DNA from: an uncultured Bacilli bacterium
GTDB lineage: Bacteria; Bacillota_I; Bacilli_A; RF39; UBA660
DNA length: 31,565 nt
Assembly (NCBI GenBank): GCA_910587725.1
Contig: CAJUNG010000016.1
Location: 1-31,565 of the forward strand
Direction: 5' to 3'
The first letter of the stretch is position 1. Every line of letters begins with the position of its first letter. The notes under the pieces were generated by a model. That model ran no database searches. It was not told the DNA's origin and saw only the letters and a program-made list of their open reading frames with translations. The translations under genes were made by a program, and so were the position numbers. Shown here one piece after another: positions 1-8,040 of this stretch.

Positions 1-1
1 G

Positions 2-424
2 AATAATCAATCTAGAAAGTACTGTAATAAAAATTATGTTGATGGAGATTGTAGCGATAACAATGATAGTTGGGCAATAGGGAATACTGACTTCAATAAG
101 ATAACTAAGCAAGCAACCGGAACTGGAGGAGGATATTTAGATGCAGCAATTTCTGGAGCGATTGGGTGCTATAACGTACAAAATAATCGACAATGTGGAC
201 ATCAGACAGACTTAATCAATGCTGGTGGATATTATTGGTTTGCTGCTTCCGCTAGCAATACACAACGAGTTCGTTGGGAGCCAACTACCCCTTATATTCA
301 AACTGGTGCATTCAGTGCTGCTTTTGGATTAAGACCAATCATTCGCTTATCTCAAGGAATTTATATTACCGGAGGAGCAGGAACTACATCTAGTCCTTAC
401 ACGATTGCTAAATCGTTGTTTTAA
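2..424 (+). CDS. C-terminal part of a surface/secreted hypothetical protein (5' end outside window)
   Basis: An open frame enters from the left edge and ends at TAA 422-424, leaving 140 visible residues. The piece is rich in Asn, Gly, Ser and aromatic residues, has several Cys (YCN, GDCSD, GCYN, RQCGH), and ends with FGLRPIIRL, then YITGGAGT and SSPYTI. From memory, an LRPxxxL segment followed by a TGGxGTxxxPY tail is common at the C-terminus of large extracellular proteins of gut Firmicutes, often ones with a pilin-like or signal-anchor N-terminus. The N-terminus is not visible, so export is inferred. A terminator follows within 10 bp and the next gene has its own promoters, so this is the last gene of its unit. 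Confidence 0.6.
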   Translation, partial: NNQSRKYCNKNYVDGDCSDNNDSWAIGNTDFNKITKQATGTGGGYLDAAISGAIGCYNVQNNRQCGHQTDLINAGGYYWFAASASNTQRVRWEPTTPYIQTGAFSAAFGLRPIIRLSQGIYITGGAGTTSSPYTIAKSLF

Positions 425-432
425 TCTTTTAT

Positions 433-458
433 GCCCTTATCTTAGGGGCTTTTTGTTT
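433..458 (+). terminator. Rho-independent terminator after the partial surface gene
   Basis: A 6-bp stem with one G-U pair (GCCCTT 433-438 with AGGGGC 444-449, loop 439-443) is followed by a T tract broken by one G. It starts 8 bp after the stop codon. Confidence 0.8.
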
Positions 459-485
459 GACTTTTTTTTGCTGTTATGCTATTAT
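457..485 (+). promoter_or_regulatory. Sigma-A-type promoter, distal, for gdpP-like/rplI/dnaB
   Basis: TTGACT (457-462), a 17-bp spacer and TATTAT (480-485), with an extended -10 dinucleotide (TGc 477-479). The -35 overlaps the T tract of the preceding terminator. Predicted start of transcription is near 492, giving a leader of about 125 nt before the ATG at 617. Confidence 0.6.
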
Positions 486-493
486 ATGTGGCG

Positions 494-519
494 TTAACGA
501 AGGTTATTTAATTCGTTAA
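494..519. repeat. Perfect 8-bp inverted repeat in the gdpP-like leader
   Basis: TTAACGAA (494-501) and TTCGTTAA (512-519) are perfect inverted copies separated by 10 bp. The element lies just downstream of the distal promoter and about 40 bp upstream of the proximal one. No T tract follows, so it is not a terminator. It could be an operator or an RNA hairpin. Confidence 0.5.
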
Positions 520-557
520 AGGGAATTTGTTTTCGATAATTTTTCTCGATTTTCTTG

Positions 558-587
558 TTGGACAAACAGCATTATTTTGTGTATAAT
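558..587 (+). promoter_or_regulatory. Sigma-A-type promoter, proximal, for gdpP-like/rplI/dnaB
   Basis: TTGGAC (558-563), an 18-bp spacer and a perfect TATAAT (582-587). Transcription would start near 594, about 23 nt before the ATG at 617, whose Shine-Dalgarno AGGAGG is at 607-612. Confidence 0.7.
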
Positions 588-616
588 ATTATACATGGGG
601 GATACTAGGAGGCATT

Positions 617-1588
617 ATGAATAGAAAACGTGCTTACTTTAAAATCCGTCATGAAATCCGCCGTAGTAAAAATGTTTTTATTATGGGACATATAGATTTA
701 GATTTAGATGCCATTGGTAGTTGTTTGGGGATTTACGATTTCGTTCGTAGTCAGAAAAAAAATGCTTATATTGTCATTAATGAAAAAAAACATGAGGCAG
801 GAGTTAGCAAGGTTCTTAAAATGCTAGATGACATTTCTATTCTTTCGGCAAAAGAAATTTCTGAAGATGCTTATAAGAATAGTTTATTAATTATTGTAGA
901 TACCAATAAAAAAAGATTACTTCAAGATAGCGAAATCTTATCTAAAGTATCTAAAGTAGTTATTATGGATCATCATGATGTCGGAGAAGATACGGTATCC
1001 TGTCATGTTCCCCTCATTTTAAAGGATGCTAGTTCTGCTAGCGAGTTAGTCGTTGAATTTCTATATTATTTTGGATATAAGATGCAAAAACAGATAGCAA
1101 GTTTTTTACTTGCGGGAATTACTTTAGATACCAATGGTTTTTCTGCAAAGACAGGAAGTAAAACACACTTGGTCGCTTGCTATTTAATTGAATGTGGTGC
1201 TGATGTAAAGTTTGTTAATACGCTTTTAAAACAAGATTTAGAGGATTATATCTTAAGACAAAAAGTAATTACCGATGTAGAAATTATCAAGAAGACGATT
1301 GCTTTTGCTAAGGGTAGTAATCGAGTGATTTATAAAAGAGAAGAATTGGCGAAAATTGCAGATACTCTTTTAGAATTTGACCATATTGAGACTTCTTATG
1401 TAATTGGCAAACTTTCTGATACAGTAATTGGTATTAGTGCAAGAAGTGTAGGAGATATTAATGTTGGTGAGGTAATGAGCCTTCTTGGAGGAGGAGGAGA
1501 CGTTAATGATGCCGCTTGTAGGATTGAAGATAAAAGCTTGAAAGAAGTGGAGACTTTATTGAAGAAAGTGTTGGGTGATATCAGATGA
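617..1588 (+). CDS. DHH-DHHA1 phosphodiesterase at the gdpP locus (c-di-AMP/pApA hydrolase-like), short form
   Basis: This cytoplasmic 323-residue DHH-superfamily enzyme probably hydrolyses cyclic di-AMP or pApA with Mn2+. Visible motifs are the GHxxxDxD metal site (H25, D29, D31), the VDTN loop (D95), the DHH triad 118-120, a fourth aspartate in LDTNGF (D161), and a DHHA1 glycine loop at 291-294. Family GdpP/YybT proteins are about 650 residues, with two membrane helices, a PAS-like domain and a degenerate GGDEF domain before DHH; all of that is missing, and the 190 bp upstream hold promoters rather than coding sequence. The glycine loop reads GGGGD, where families I recall have GGGH. Its place before rplI and dnaB is the classical gdpP position. 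Start ATG has AGGAGG at 607-612. A stand-alone Pde2/NrnA-like role is the alternative. Confidence 0.85.
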   Translation: MNRKRAYFKIRHEIRRSKNVFIMGHIDLDLDAIGSCLGIYDFVRSQKKNAYIVINEKKHEAGVSKVLKMLDDISILSAKEISEDAYKNSLLIIVDTNKKRLLQDSEILSKVSKVVIMDHHDVGEDTVSCHVPLILKDASSASELVVEFLYYFGYKMQKQIASFLLAGITLDTNGFSAKTGSKTHLVACYLIECGADVKFVNTLLKQDLEDYILRQKVITDVEIIKKTIAFAKGSNRVIYKREELAKIADTLLEFDHIETSYVIGKLSDTVIGISARSVGDINVGEVMSLLGGGGDVNDAACRIEDKSLKEVETLLKKVLGDIR

Positions 1589-2025
1589 AAGTGATTTTTA
1601 TTAAGAACTTGCGTGGACAAGGAAAAGTTGGTGAGATTAAAGAAGTAAAAGATGGTTATGCACAAAACTTCTTGATTCGCAATGGTTATGCACAGGCATT
1701 AACCGAAAAGAATTTAACAAAACATCAACAAATGGTAAGGAATCAAGAAAAAGAAGATGCAAGACTTACGGATGATGCAAAAAAAGTAAAAGAAAATTTA
1801 GAAAAGAAAACCTTTATTTTTAAAGTGAAAACCGGTGAAGGTGATAGAGTTTTTGGAAGTGTTAGTCCAAAACAAATTAAAGATGAATTAGAAAAAAATG
1901 GTTTTTCTATCGATAAGAAACAAATTGAATTAGACCATAATCTTTCTAGTTTAGGGTATCATGATGTTTCGATTCGTCTATATAAAGAAGTTATTGCGAA
2001 AATAAAAGTCCAATTAACAAAATAA
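1585..2025 (+). CDS. rplI: 50S ribosomal protein L9 (bL9)
   Basis: bL9 is a structural protein of the large ribosomal subunit at the L1-stalk side. The 146-residue length is normal. The N-terminal signature is clear (MKVIFIKNL, then GYAQNFLIRNGYA at about residues 24-36), followed by the long K/E-rich linker helix and a C-terminal globular domain with GEGDRVFGSVS near residue 75. The start ATG overlaps the preceding stop (ATGA, 4 bp), so translation is probably coupled to the phosphodiesterase gene; its own Shine-Dalgarno is weak. The gdpP-rplI-dnaB order is standard in Bacilli. Confidence 0.97.
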   Translation: MKVIFIKNLRGQGKVGEIKEVKDGYAQNFLIRNGYAQALTEKNLTKHQQMVRNQEKEDARLTDDAKKVKENLEKKTFIFKVKTGEGDRVFGSVSPKQIKDELEKNGFSIDKKQIELDHNLSSLGYHDVSIRLYKEVIAKIKVQLTK

Positions 2026-2037
2026 GGAAGTGATTTT

Positions 2038-3384
2038 ATGGCGACAAGAACGTTACCCAATGATATATTTGCAGAACAATCTGTTTTAGGTTCGATGTTT
2101 TTGTCAAAATATGCATTATCAAAAGCCGTTGAAACATTAACGGAAACTTCTTTTTACTTAGATGCACATGTTAAGATTTTCTATGTCTTAAAAGATTTGG
2201 CAGATAAGAAAGTCCCTGTGGATATTACTACGGTATCGGCAGAGTTAAAACAAAAAGAGTGGTTATTGTTAATCGGAGGTATCGAATATTTAACGGAGAT
2301 TCTAGATTTGGTTCCTTCCGCTGCAAATATTGATTATTATATTAAAATCGTAGAAGATAAAGCAATTCTTAGAAAATTGATTGAAACCTCTACTGAAGTG
2401 ACTACTTTAGGTTACGAAAGTGATATGGATGTGAACGAAACATTAGATGTTGCCGAAAAAAAGTTTTTTTCTATCGTGAAAAATCGGCGTGCTTCTGAGT
2501 TTCGTAATATCAAAGAAGTTCTTTATAAAACACAAAGTGATTTAGAAAAACTTGCTGCGAAAAAAGGAGAGTTGACTGGTCTTCCTTCTGGGTTTTATGA
2601 TTTAGATAAATTGACTTCTGGATTTCATGAAAATGAGTTGATTATTATCGCTGCTCGTCCAGCGATGGGAAAAACTGCATTTGCCTTAAATATTGCAACA
2701 CATATTGCAATGCATGCTGACAAAGCGGTTGCTCTTTTTAACTTAGAGATGGGGGCTGAACAATTGGCTCAACGTATGCTTTCCTCATTAGGACAATTAC
2801 CAGGATATAAACTACGTACAGGAAATTTAGTGAATGAGGATTGGCGTAGAGTGAATGAGGCGATTAGCCAACTTGAAAATACGAAACTGTTTATTGATGA
2901 TACCCCAGGAATTACGATTGGGGAAATTCGAAGTAAATGTAGACGACTAGCAACCGGAGAAACCGGTCTTGGTATTGTGATTATTGACTACTTACAGTTA
3001 ATTTCTGGAAGTGGAAAATATGGGAATAACCGTCAACAAGAAGTATCCGATATTTCTAGAAGTTTGAAAAATATGGCGATGGAATTAAAAATTCCTGTGA
3101 TTGCCCTTGCTCAGTTGTCTCGTGCAGTTGAAGGTAGAGATGATAAACGTCCGATTATGAGTGACTTGAAAGAGTCTGGACAGATTGAGCAAGATGCGGA
3201 TTTAGTAGCATTTTTATATCGAGATGATTATTATAATAAAGAAGCAAGAAATGATACGAATACTAGTATTAGTGAGTTGATTATAGGAAAACATAGAAGT
3301 GGACCAACCGCAACGATTGAATTATTATTTAAACGGGATACTTCGACTTTTGTAAGTTATCGAAAAGATGGAAAGGAAGAGTAG
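2038..3384 (+). CDS. dnaB: Replicative DNA helicase DnaB (B. subtilis DnaC)
   Basis: This 448-residue hexameric helicase unwinds the replication fork. The N-terminal primase-interacting helical domain covers about residues 1-150 (PNDIFAEQSVLGSM near the start). The RecA-like domain begins near 175, with Walker A ARPAMGKT (206-213), Walker B IIDYLQL ending near 321 (D317), the SRAVEGR segment and the DLKESGQIEQDAD region before the C-terminus. No intein is present. The gene follows rplI by 12 bp with Shine-Dalgarno AAGGAAGTG, in the same operon. Confidence 0.97.
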   Translation: MATRTLPNDIFAEQSVLGSMFLSKYALSKAVETLTETSFYLDAHVKIFYVLKDLADKKVPVDITTVSAELKQKEWLLLIGGIEYLTEILDLVPSAANIDYYIKIVEDKAILRKLIETSTEVTTLGYESDMDVNETLDVAEKKFFSIVKNRRASEFRNIKEVLYKTQSDLEKLAAKKGELTGLPSGFYDLDKLTSGFHENELIIIAARPAMGKTAFALNIATHIAMHADKAVALFNLEMGAEQLAQRMLSSLGQLPGYKLRTGNLVNEDWRRVNEAISQLENTKLFIDDTPGITIGEIRSKCRRLATGETGLGIVIIDYLQLISGSGKYGNNRQQEVSDISRSLKNMAMELKIPVIALAQLSRAVEGRDDKRPIMSDLKESGQIEQDADLVAFLYRDDYYNKEARNDTNTSISELIIGKHRSGPTATIELLFKRDTSTFVSYRKDGKEE

Positions 3385-3391
3385 ATAAATA

Positions 3392-4945
3392 ATGAGACCG
3401 AGAACAATTGTATCTGTTATTTTTGCCTTTGTACTTAGTCTTACTTTGGTATTGATTCCTACGACACAAAATGAATCACCAAATAAGGCTGTTGCTGTCA
3501 ATATGAAAATTTTAGAATCAGCAAGAGCAGTTTATCGGGTTTATCTTGAAGGAAATTCAATTGGTGTTGTGGAATCTAAAAAAGAACTTGAAGATTATAT
3601 CGATAAAGAACAAGAATCGATTAAGAAAAAGTATAAAGTGGATAAAGTATTCGCACCAAATGATTTGGATATTGTAAAGGAATATACCTATAAGGATGAA
3701 GTATCTACGGCAAAAGAAATTTATCAAAAAATCCGCGAAATTAAAGGGTCTGAGGCATTTACCATCAATGGGTATAAAATATTTATTGGTGGAGTTGAAG
3801 TCGAAACAGAAGAAGGAACAGTGAAGACGGATGATATCGTTTTTTATGCTTTAGATAAAGATGTTGTTTATGAAGCAATGGAAAGAACGATTAAAGCTTT
3901 CATTAGCGATTCTGAGTATAAAGCTTATTTGAATGACACACAACCAGAAATTAATTATACGGGAAAGCGAATTGAAAACTTATATATTGAAAATGAGAAA
4001 AAGATTACTCAAGAACGTATTCCTACAGGAGAGATGATTTATACTGATGTGGATACATTAAGTCAGTTTTTACTGTTTGGAACATTAAATCAACAGAAGC
4101 AATATACAGTAAAAGAAGGAGATACGATTGAAGAGATTTCCTTTAACAATGAAATTTCAACAGAAGAGTTTTTGGTTGCTAATACTAACTTTTCTTCTTC
4201 TAAAGATTTGCTTTATGTAGGTCAGGTTGTTACTCTTGGTGTTTTAAATCCACAGTTTCGTGTGGTAGAAGAGGACTATGTTGTAAAAGAGCAATCAGTT
4301 AATTATGAAACAAAATATGAAAATGATAATACCCAATATGTAGGTTATGAAAAGGTTAAGCAAGAAGGACAAAATGGGCTTTCTGTCGTTACGCAAATTC
4401 AAAAGAAAGTTAATGGAGAAACTATTGCGACGACGACAACGAACGAAACAGTAATTAAACCAAGTGTCGACCGAGTTATTATTCGTGGTACGAGACAGTA
4501 TTCTACGAGTGGTGGTTGGGGTACAAATTATGAAGTTCCTGTTGGAATTGGTAGTTGGGTATGGCCAACACAAGCTCCATATACGATTACTTCTCCGTTT
4601 GGATGGCGTTGGGGAAAACTTCATGAAGGAACCGATATTAGTGGTTGTGGATATGGTTCACCAATTAAAGCAGCAAATAATGGTGTTGTTGTAGAATCTA
4701 AATATGATGGATATAATGGAAACTATATCATTATTAAACATAGTAATAACTATCATACGATGTATGCCCATTTAGCAACACGCTATAAACAGGCCGGAGA
4801 TGTGGTTTTAGGAGGAGATGTGATTGGACTTATGGGAAATAGTGGATTTGCCCAAGGAACACATTTACATTTCCAAGTATCTACTGCTTATCCGATTACA
4901 GCAAACAGAAGCATGTTCTTTAATCCATTAACATTATATCGTTAG
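3392..4945 (+). CDS. LysM-G5-M23 peptidoglycan metalloendopeptidase
   Basis: An exported or membrane-anchored peptidoglycan hydrolase of 517 residues. An N-terminal hydrophobic helix (about residues 6-23) acts as signal or anchor. A LysM domain starts at YTVKEGDTIEEIS (about 238-283), a G5-like domain spans about 291-367 with NYETKYE and VIIRGT, and an M23 (LytM/lysostaphin-type) domain follows from about 390. Zn ligands are visible as H411/D415 (HEGTD) and HLH 491-493, with H455/H460 in HTMYAH. The family cuts peptide cross-bridges or stems. The gene starts 7 bp after dnaB, with a weak Shine-Dalgarno inside the dnaB 3' end, and is the last gene of the operon. This matters because the downstream Fem genes would set the bridge chemistry that such an enzyme cuts. 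Confidence 0.9.
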   Translation: MRPRTIVSVIFAFVLSLTLVLIPTTQNESPNKAVAVNMKILESARAVYRVYLEGNSIGVVESKKELEDYIDKEQESIKKKYKVDKVFAPNDLDIVKEYTYKDEVSTAKEIYQKIREIKGSEAFTINGYKIFIGGVEVETEEGTVKTDDIVFYALDKDVVYEAMERTIKAFISDSEYKAYLNDTQPEINYTGKRIENLYIENEKKITQERIPTGEMIYTDVDTLSQFLLFGTLNQQKQYTVKEGDTIEEISFNNEISTEEFLVANTNFSSSKDLLYVGQVVTLGVLNPQFRVVEEDYVVKEQSVNYETKYENDNTQYVGYEKVKQEGQNGLSVVTQIQKKVNGETIATTTTNETVIKPSVDRVIIRGTRQYSTSGGWGTNYEVPVGIGSWVWPTQAPYTITSPFGWRWGKLHEGTDISGCGYGSPIKAANNGVVVESKYDGYNGNYIIIKHSNNYHTMYAHLATRYKQAGDVVLGGDVIGLMGNSGFAQGTHLHFQVSTAYPITANRSMFFNPLTLYR

Positions 4946-4951
4946 CATATC

Positions 4952-4993
4952 GCAATTAAAGTAAGTTTGATTCTTATCTTTGATTGCTTTTTT
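4952..4993 (+). terminator. Rho-independent terminator after the M23 gene
   Basis: A 10-bp stem with one G-U pair (GCAATTAAAG 4952-4961 with CTTTGATTGC 4978-4987) is followed by six T residues (4988-4993). Confidence 0.9.
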
Positions 4994-5069
4994 AATTTTT
5001 TACGTTTTTCAAGTAAGATTATATTTTTTTCCTTTTATCTTGTGTGATACACTTAGTTCAAAAGAAGTG

Positions 5070-5101
5070 TTTAGAATGAAAAACTTCTAAATTCTTTAGA
5101 A
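5070..5101 (+). other. Overlapping alternative hairpins in the pseudogene leader region
   Basis: TTTAGAA occurs at 5070-5076 and again at 5095-5101, with its exact complement TTCTAAA between them at 5085-5091. The middle arm can pair with either flank, giving two mutually exclusive 7-bp stems. No start codon lies within them. A weak promoter may follow (TTGATA 5123-5128, 15-bp spacer, TGaTATTCT 5141-5149), in which case the repeats are upstream DNA sites rather than RNA. Confidence 0.35.
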
Positions 5102-5177
5102 AAAGGGAAAATAGTTTTTCTTTTGATAATCGTGAGGGTATGATATTCTTGAATAATAGAAGGAGTAGTGAGTATAA

Positions 5178-6252
5178 ATGAAAAAAAGGAACCAACAGAT
5201 TGCTAAAATTAGTGTTTTTATTACCAGTCTTTTTGTCATCTTCTTAAGTGTAACTTATGCATTTATTAATTTGACCATTGGTGAAGAAAAACGACAAGTC
5301 ATTACCGCAGGGAGTAATAGAAGATGAAAATAATTTAACGATTACAAATGCGCTACCGATGCATGATGAGGTGGGAATGATTCAAGATACCTTTACTTTC
5401 CGTCTTCAGAATAAAGGAACAACAAGTGTAAACTACAAAGTGAAGTTAGTAGATATTACAACAGGAGAGAAATTATCATGAGAAGATGTTCGATATGGTT
5501 TAATAAAGAATGGTAAAAGTAAGATTTTCTCTTTATCTAGTTTACGAGATAATGTGATAGATAAAGGTAAGATTGATGGTGGTCAAAGAATTGAATATGA
5601 ACTTCGACTTTGGCTGAGAGAAGGTATTGAGGATAATTCTATCGTCTATGGAAAAAGTTTAAGTTTTAAGTTAGAAGTAGAAATTGAACAAGAGATAGAA
5701 AAACCAGTTTATGCAATGATGATAAAGAGGAATTCTTCTACTTCTACAGAGTTATGTTGGGGATATCGTAATCAGATAACCTCGATTGTATTCGAAAATA
5801 AGATACTTATTCCTGAAAGTATTGCGGATGATAAAAAGTGGGATGTTAGCGCAAATCAAGATGGAAGTGTAATGGCATATATTGAAGAAAATGGTGCGAT
5901 TGATACTACTACAAATGTTGCCTATCGATTACATATTCAGAGAAATGATGGTATTGCGGCAAATTTTGATAGTAGTCATCTGTTTGCTAACTTTGGAAAT
6001 TTACAATCTATAGAAGGAATAGAATATTTTGATACATCACAGGTAACGGATATGCCTTCTATGTTTTCTGGATGTAGAGCTTTAACTAGTTTAGATTTAA
6101 GCAATTTTGATATGTCAAAATTGAAATACTCTAGCAGTATGCTTTCGAATTAAAAAAATGACGTTTTAATTATTGTTAAAGATGAGGATACAAAAGCTCA
6201 AATTTTAAATATTAATGGAGATTTGACCAATGTTGTTATTAAAGCTGCTTAG
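5178..6252 (+). pseudogene. Decayed BspA/DUF285-type surface protein gene (one frameshift, two in-frame stops)
   Basis: ATG 5178 starts an exported-type N-terminus (KKRNQQ, then a hydrophobic helix and VTYAFINLTIG) that runs to ITAG and stops at TGA 5325-5327. The continuation lies in another frame from about 5311 (VIEDENNLTITN), reaches an in-frame TGA at 5479-5481 (GEKLS*EDVRYG), resumes in the same frame, and meets TAA at 6151-6153. After that stop a further 32 codons (KNDVLIIVKDE and onward) reach TAG at 6250-6252. The middle part is a beta-rich domain, and the end (YFDTSQVTDMPSMFSGC, LTSLDLSNFDMS) matches the DUF285/BspA-like repeat. Conservation across all three lesions shows recent decay. 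Shine-Dalgarno AGAAGGAG lies near 5159-5165. Programmed recoding is unlikely, since three separate events would be needed. Confidence 0.85.
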
Positions 6253-6266
6253 TGGTAATATTACCA
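6253..6266. repeat. 14-bp perfect palindrome TGGTAATATTACCA
   Basis: A gapless palindrome directly follows the last stop of the pseudogene. With no loop it is better suited to a dimeric DNA-binding protein than to an RNA hairpin. It lies about 85-100 bp upstream of the predicted flippase promoter. Confidence 0.4.
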
Positions 6267-6277
6267 TAAATTAGATG

Positions 6278-6303
6278 GAGATGTTTTTTAACTTCTCTTT
6301 TTC
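6278..6303 (+). terminator. Rho-independent terminator after the pseudogene
   Basis: GAGATGTT (6278-6285) pairs with AACTTCTC (6290-6297) with one T-T mismatch and a TTTT loop, followed by a T-rich tract from 6298. Confidence 0.65.
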
Positions 6304-6349
6304 TGTTTTTTAAAAGAATTTGGTAATTATTTTTATTTTTTCTATTTTG

Positions 6350-6358
6350 TGGTAAAAT
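6350..6358 (+). promoter_or_regulatory. Extended -10 promoter of the flippase/Fem operon
   Basis: TGg-TAAAAT (6350-6358) is an extended -10 element. The -35 position (6330-6335, TTTTTA) is poor, and TTGGTA at 6320 is too far for a standard spacer. Transcription would start near 6365, about 19 nt before the ATG. Shine-Dalgarno AGGAGG is at 6373-6378. Confidence 0.4.
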
Positions 6359-6383
6359 AATAGTAGAAACATTAGGAGGAAGC

Positions 6384-8036
6384 ATGAAAAAATCAATTTT
6401 TAAGAAAAGTACATATTTACAAGGTGCCTTTGTTGCTACTTTCGGAATCGTTCTTAGTAAAATTCTTGGGATGATTTATGTCATTCCTTTTTATTCTACT
6501 ATAGGTACGCAAGGTGGTGCACTTTATGGATATGCTTATAATATTTATTCTATCTTTTTAAGTATTTCTACTGCGGGTATTCCTCTTGCCATCAGTTCGA
6601 TTACGAGTGAGTACAATACTCTTGGATTTTATGATGCTAAAGAACGTACCTTTAGAATTGCTAGAAGGTATCTAAATATTGTTGGTGTTGCTTGCTTCTT
6701 GATTGTATTTATCTTTGCTAAGGAAATTGCTTACTTAATTATTGGTGATATTTCTGGTGGAAACTCGATTGATGATATTTCCTTTGTTATTCGTGTCATT
6801 TCATTTTCTATTCTTATTGTTCCAACGTTAAGCGTTTATCGTGGTTATTTACAAGGTCATAAATATATTGCCCCAACTTCTGTAAGTCAAGTATTAGAAC
6901 AATTTATTCGTGTAACGATTATTATTGTCGGTTCTTGGATAGCCGTTAATATTTTACAATTACCAATTAAGTTTGCCGTTTCTACTGCTCTTTTCGGTGC
7001 GACAATCGGAGCATTAATATCTTTAATTTATCTTATCTTTATGCGAAAAAAATATCGACATGAGATAAAGATTGACGAGCCGAATAAAGATGAAGTACAA
7101 ATTACGAATCAAATGATTTTAAAACGTATTCTTTGGTGTGCTTTTCCTTTTATCTTTTGTGATGTTTGTAAATCTTTATATAATTCGGTAGATACGTTCT
7201 TTGTTGTGAAAACTTTGGTTCATCTTGGCTATGATGTTGGTGTTGCAGAAACCGTAATGGGGACAATTTCTACTTGGGGAAATAAATTAAATATGATTGT
7301 CGTTGCAATCGGTACTGGTTTTGCGGTTAGTTTGATTCCAAATTTAGCTGCAAGCCTTGCATTAAAAAATAAAAAAGATGCTGAACATAAAATTAATTTG
7401 ACTTTGCAATCTCTTGGATTTTTAACCATCCCGATGACTTGTGGACTTAGCTTTTTAAGCGTTCCCGTTTGGAATATTTTGTATGGTGCAAATACTTATG
7501 GTCCACTTGTCTTTCGTTTTTCCATCGTGGTTGCGATTATGACGGTATTTTTAAGTTCGACACAAATTATAGCGCTAGCATTAAAAGAATATAAAATGTT
7601 GTTTGTTGCCGTTTTATCAGGACTTTTATTCAATGGAATTTTTGATGTTCCTTTGATGTATTTATGTCACAGATTTACTTATGCTTTTTACGGAGCGATT
7701 CTATCGACTTGTCTTGGACATTTACTTACCATTACTATCGTTCTTCTTTATATTAAGAAAAAGCATAACTTTAAATTTACGAATACTCCGAAAAATGTTG
7801 GACTTTCCTTTTTGTTTACCATCATCATGTTGATTGGATTAAAACTTCTTAGTTTTATTGTTCCGCTTTCTGTACCAGGACGACTTACTTCTTGTTTTAT
7901 TGTCCTTTTCTATGCTATTGTTGGGGCGATTATCTATCTATTCTTAACTTATAAATTTCATGTCATTGAAAATATTTTTGGGAATCAATTCCTAGAAAAG
8001 ATAAAATCAAAATTGTTACGAAAGAAAGAAGCGTGA
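6384..8036 (+). CDS. MurJ/YtgP-like lipid II flippase (MVF/MOP superfamily, SpoVB family)
   Basis: A polytopic membrane protein of 550 residues with about 14 hydrophobic helices, the size and pattern of the YtgP/SpoVB polysaccharide-transport family. Family marks are the first-helix region KILGMIYVIPFY, the STAGIPLAISS segment near residues 58-68 and the GYLQGHKYIAPTSVSQVLEQ stretch near 155. B. subtilis YtgP is a MurJ-type lipid II flippase. Here only 4 bp separate it from the first of four FemABX genes, whose family products modify lipid II inside the cell before flipping, so a lipid II role is the best inference. Other members carry teichoic or capsular precursors, or act in sporulation (SpoVB). 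It is first in the operon, with a strong AGGAGG site. Confidence 0.85.
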   Translation: MKKSIFKKSTYLQGAFVATFGIVLSKILGMIYVIPFYSTIGTQGGALYGYAYNIYSIFLSISTAGIPLAISSITSEYNTLGFYDAKERTFRIARRYLNIVGVACFLIVFIFAKEIAYLIIGDISGGNSIDDISFVIRVISFSILIVPTLSVYRGYLQGHKYIAPTSVSQVLEQFIRVTIIIVGSWIAVNILQLPIKFAVSTALFGATIGALISLIYLIFMRKKYRHEIKIDEPNKDEVQITNQMILKRILWCAFPFIFCDVCKSLYNSVDTFFVVKTLVHLGYDVGVAETVMGTISTWGNKLNMIVVAIGTGFAVSLIPNLAASLALKNKKDAEHKINLTLQSLGFLTIPMTCGLSFLSVPVWNILYGANTYGPLVFRFSIVVAIMTVFLSSTQIIALALKEYKMLFVAVLSGLLFNGIFDVPLMYLCHRFTYAFYGAILSTCLGHLLTITIVLLYIKKKHNFKFTNTPKNVGLSFLFTIIMLIGLKLLSFIVPLSVPGRLTSCFIVLFYAIVGAIIYLFLTYKFHVIENIFGNQFLEKIKSKLLRKKEA

Positions 8037-8040
8037 TATT

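Noticed and set aside
4295..4624. Minus-strand frame inside the M23 gene
   Set aside because: It covers the G5 and M23 domains of the real gene and has no ribosome site or family likeness.
5479..5481. In-frame TGA read as tryptophan (alternative genetic code)
   Set aside because: TGA ends gdpP-like, the murJ-like gene, femX-like 2 and DUF1934 at sensible places, and the same gene also has a frameshift and a TAA, so decay explains it.
5278..5481. A separate small gene (67 codons, TTG start)
   Set aside because: It has no ribosome site, and its sequence continues the protein begun at 5178 and resumed after 5481; it is a fragment of the pseudogene.
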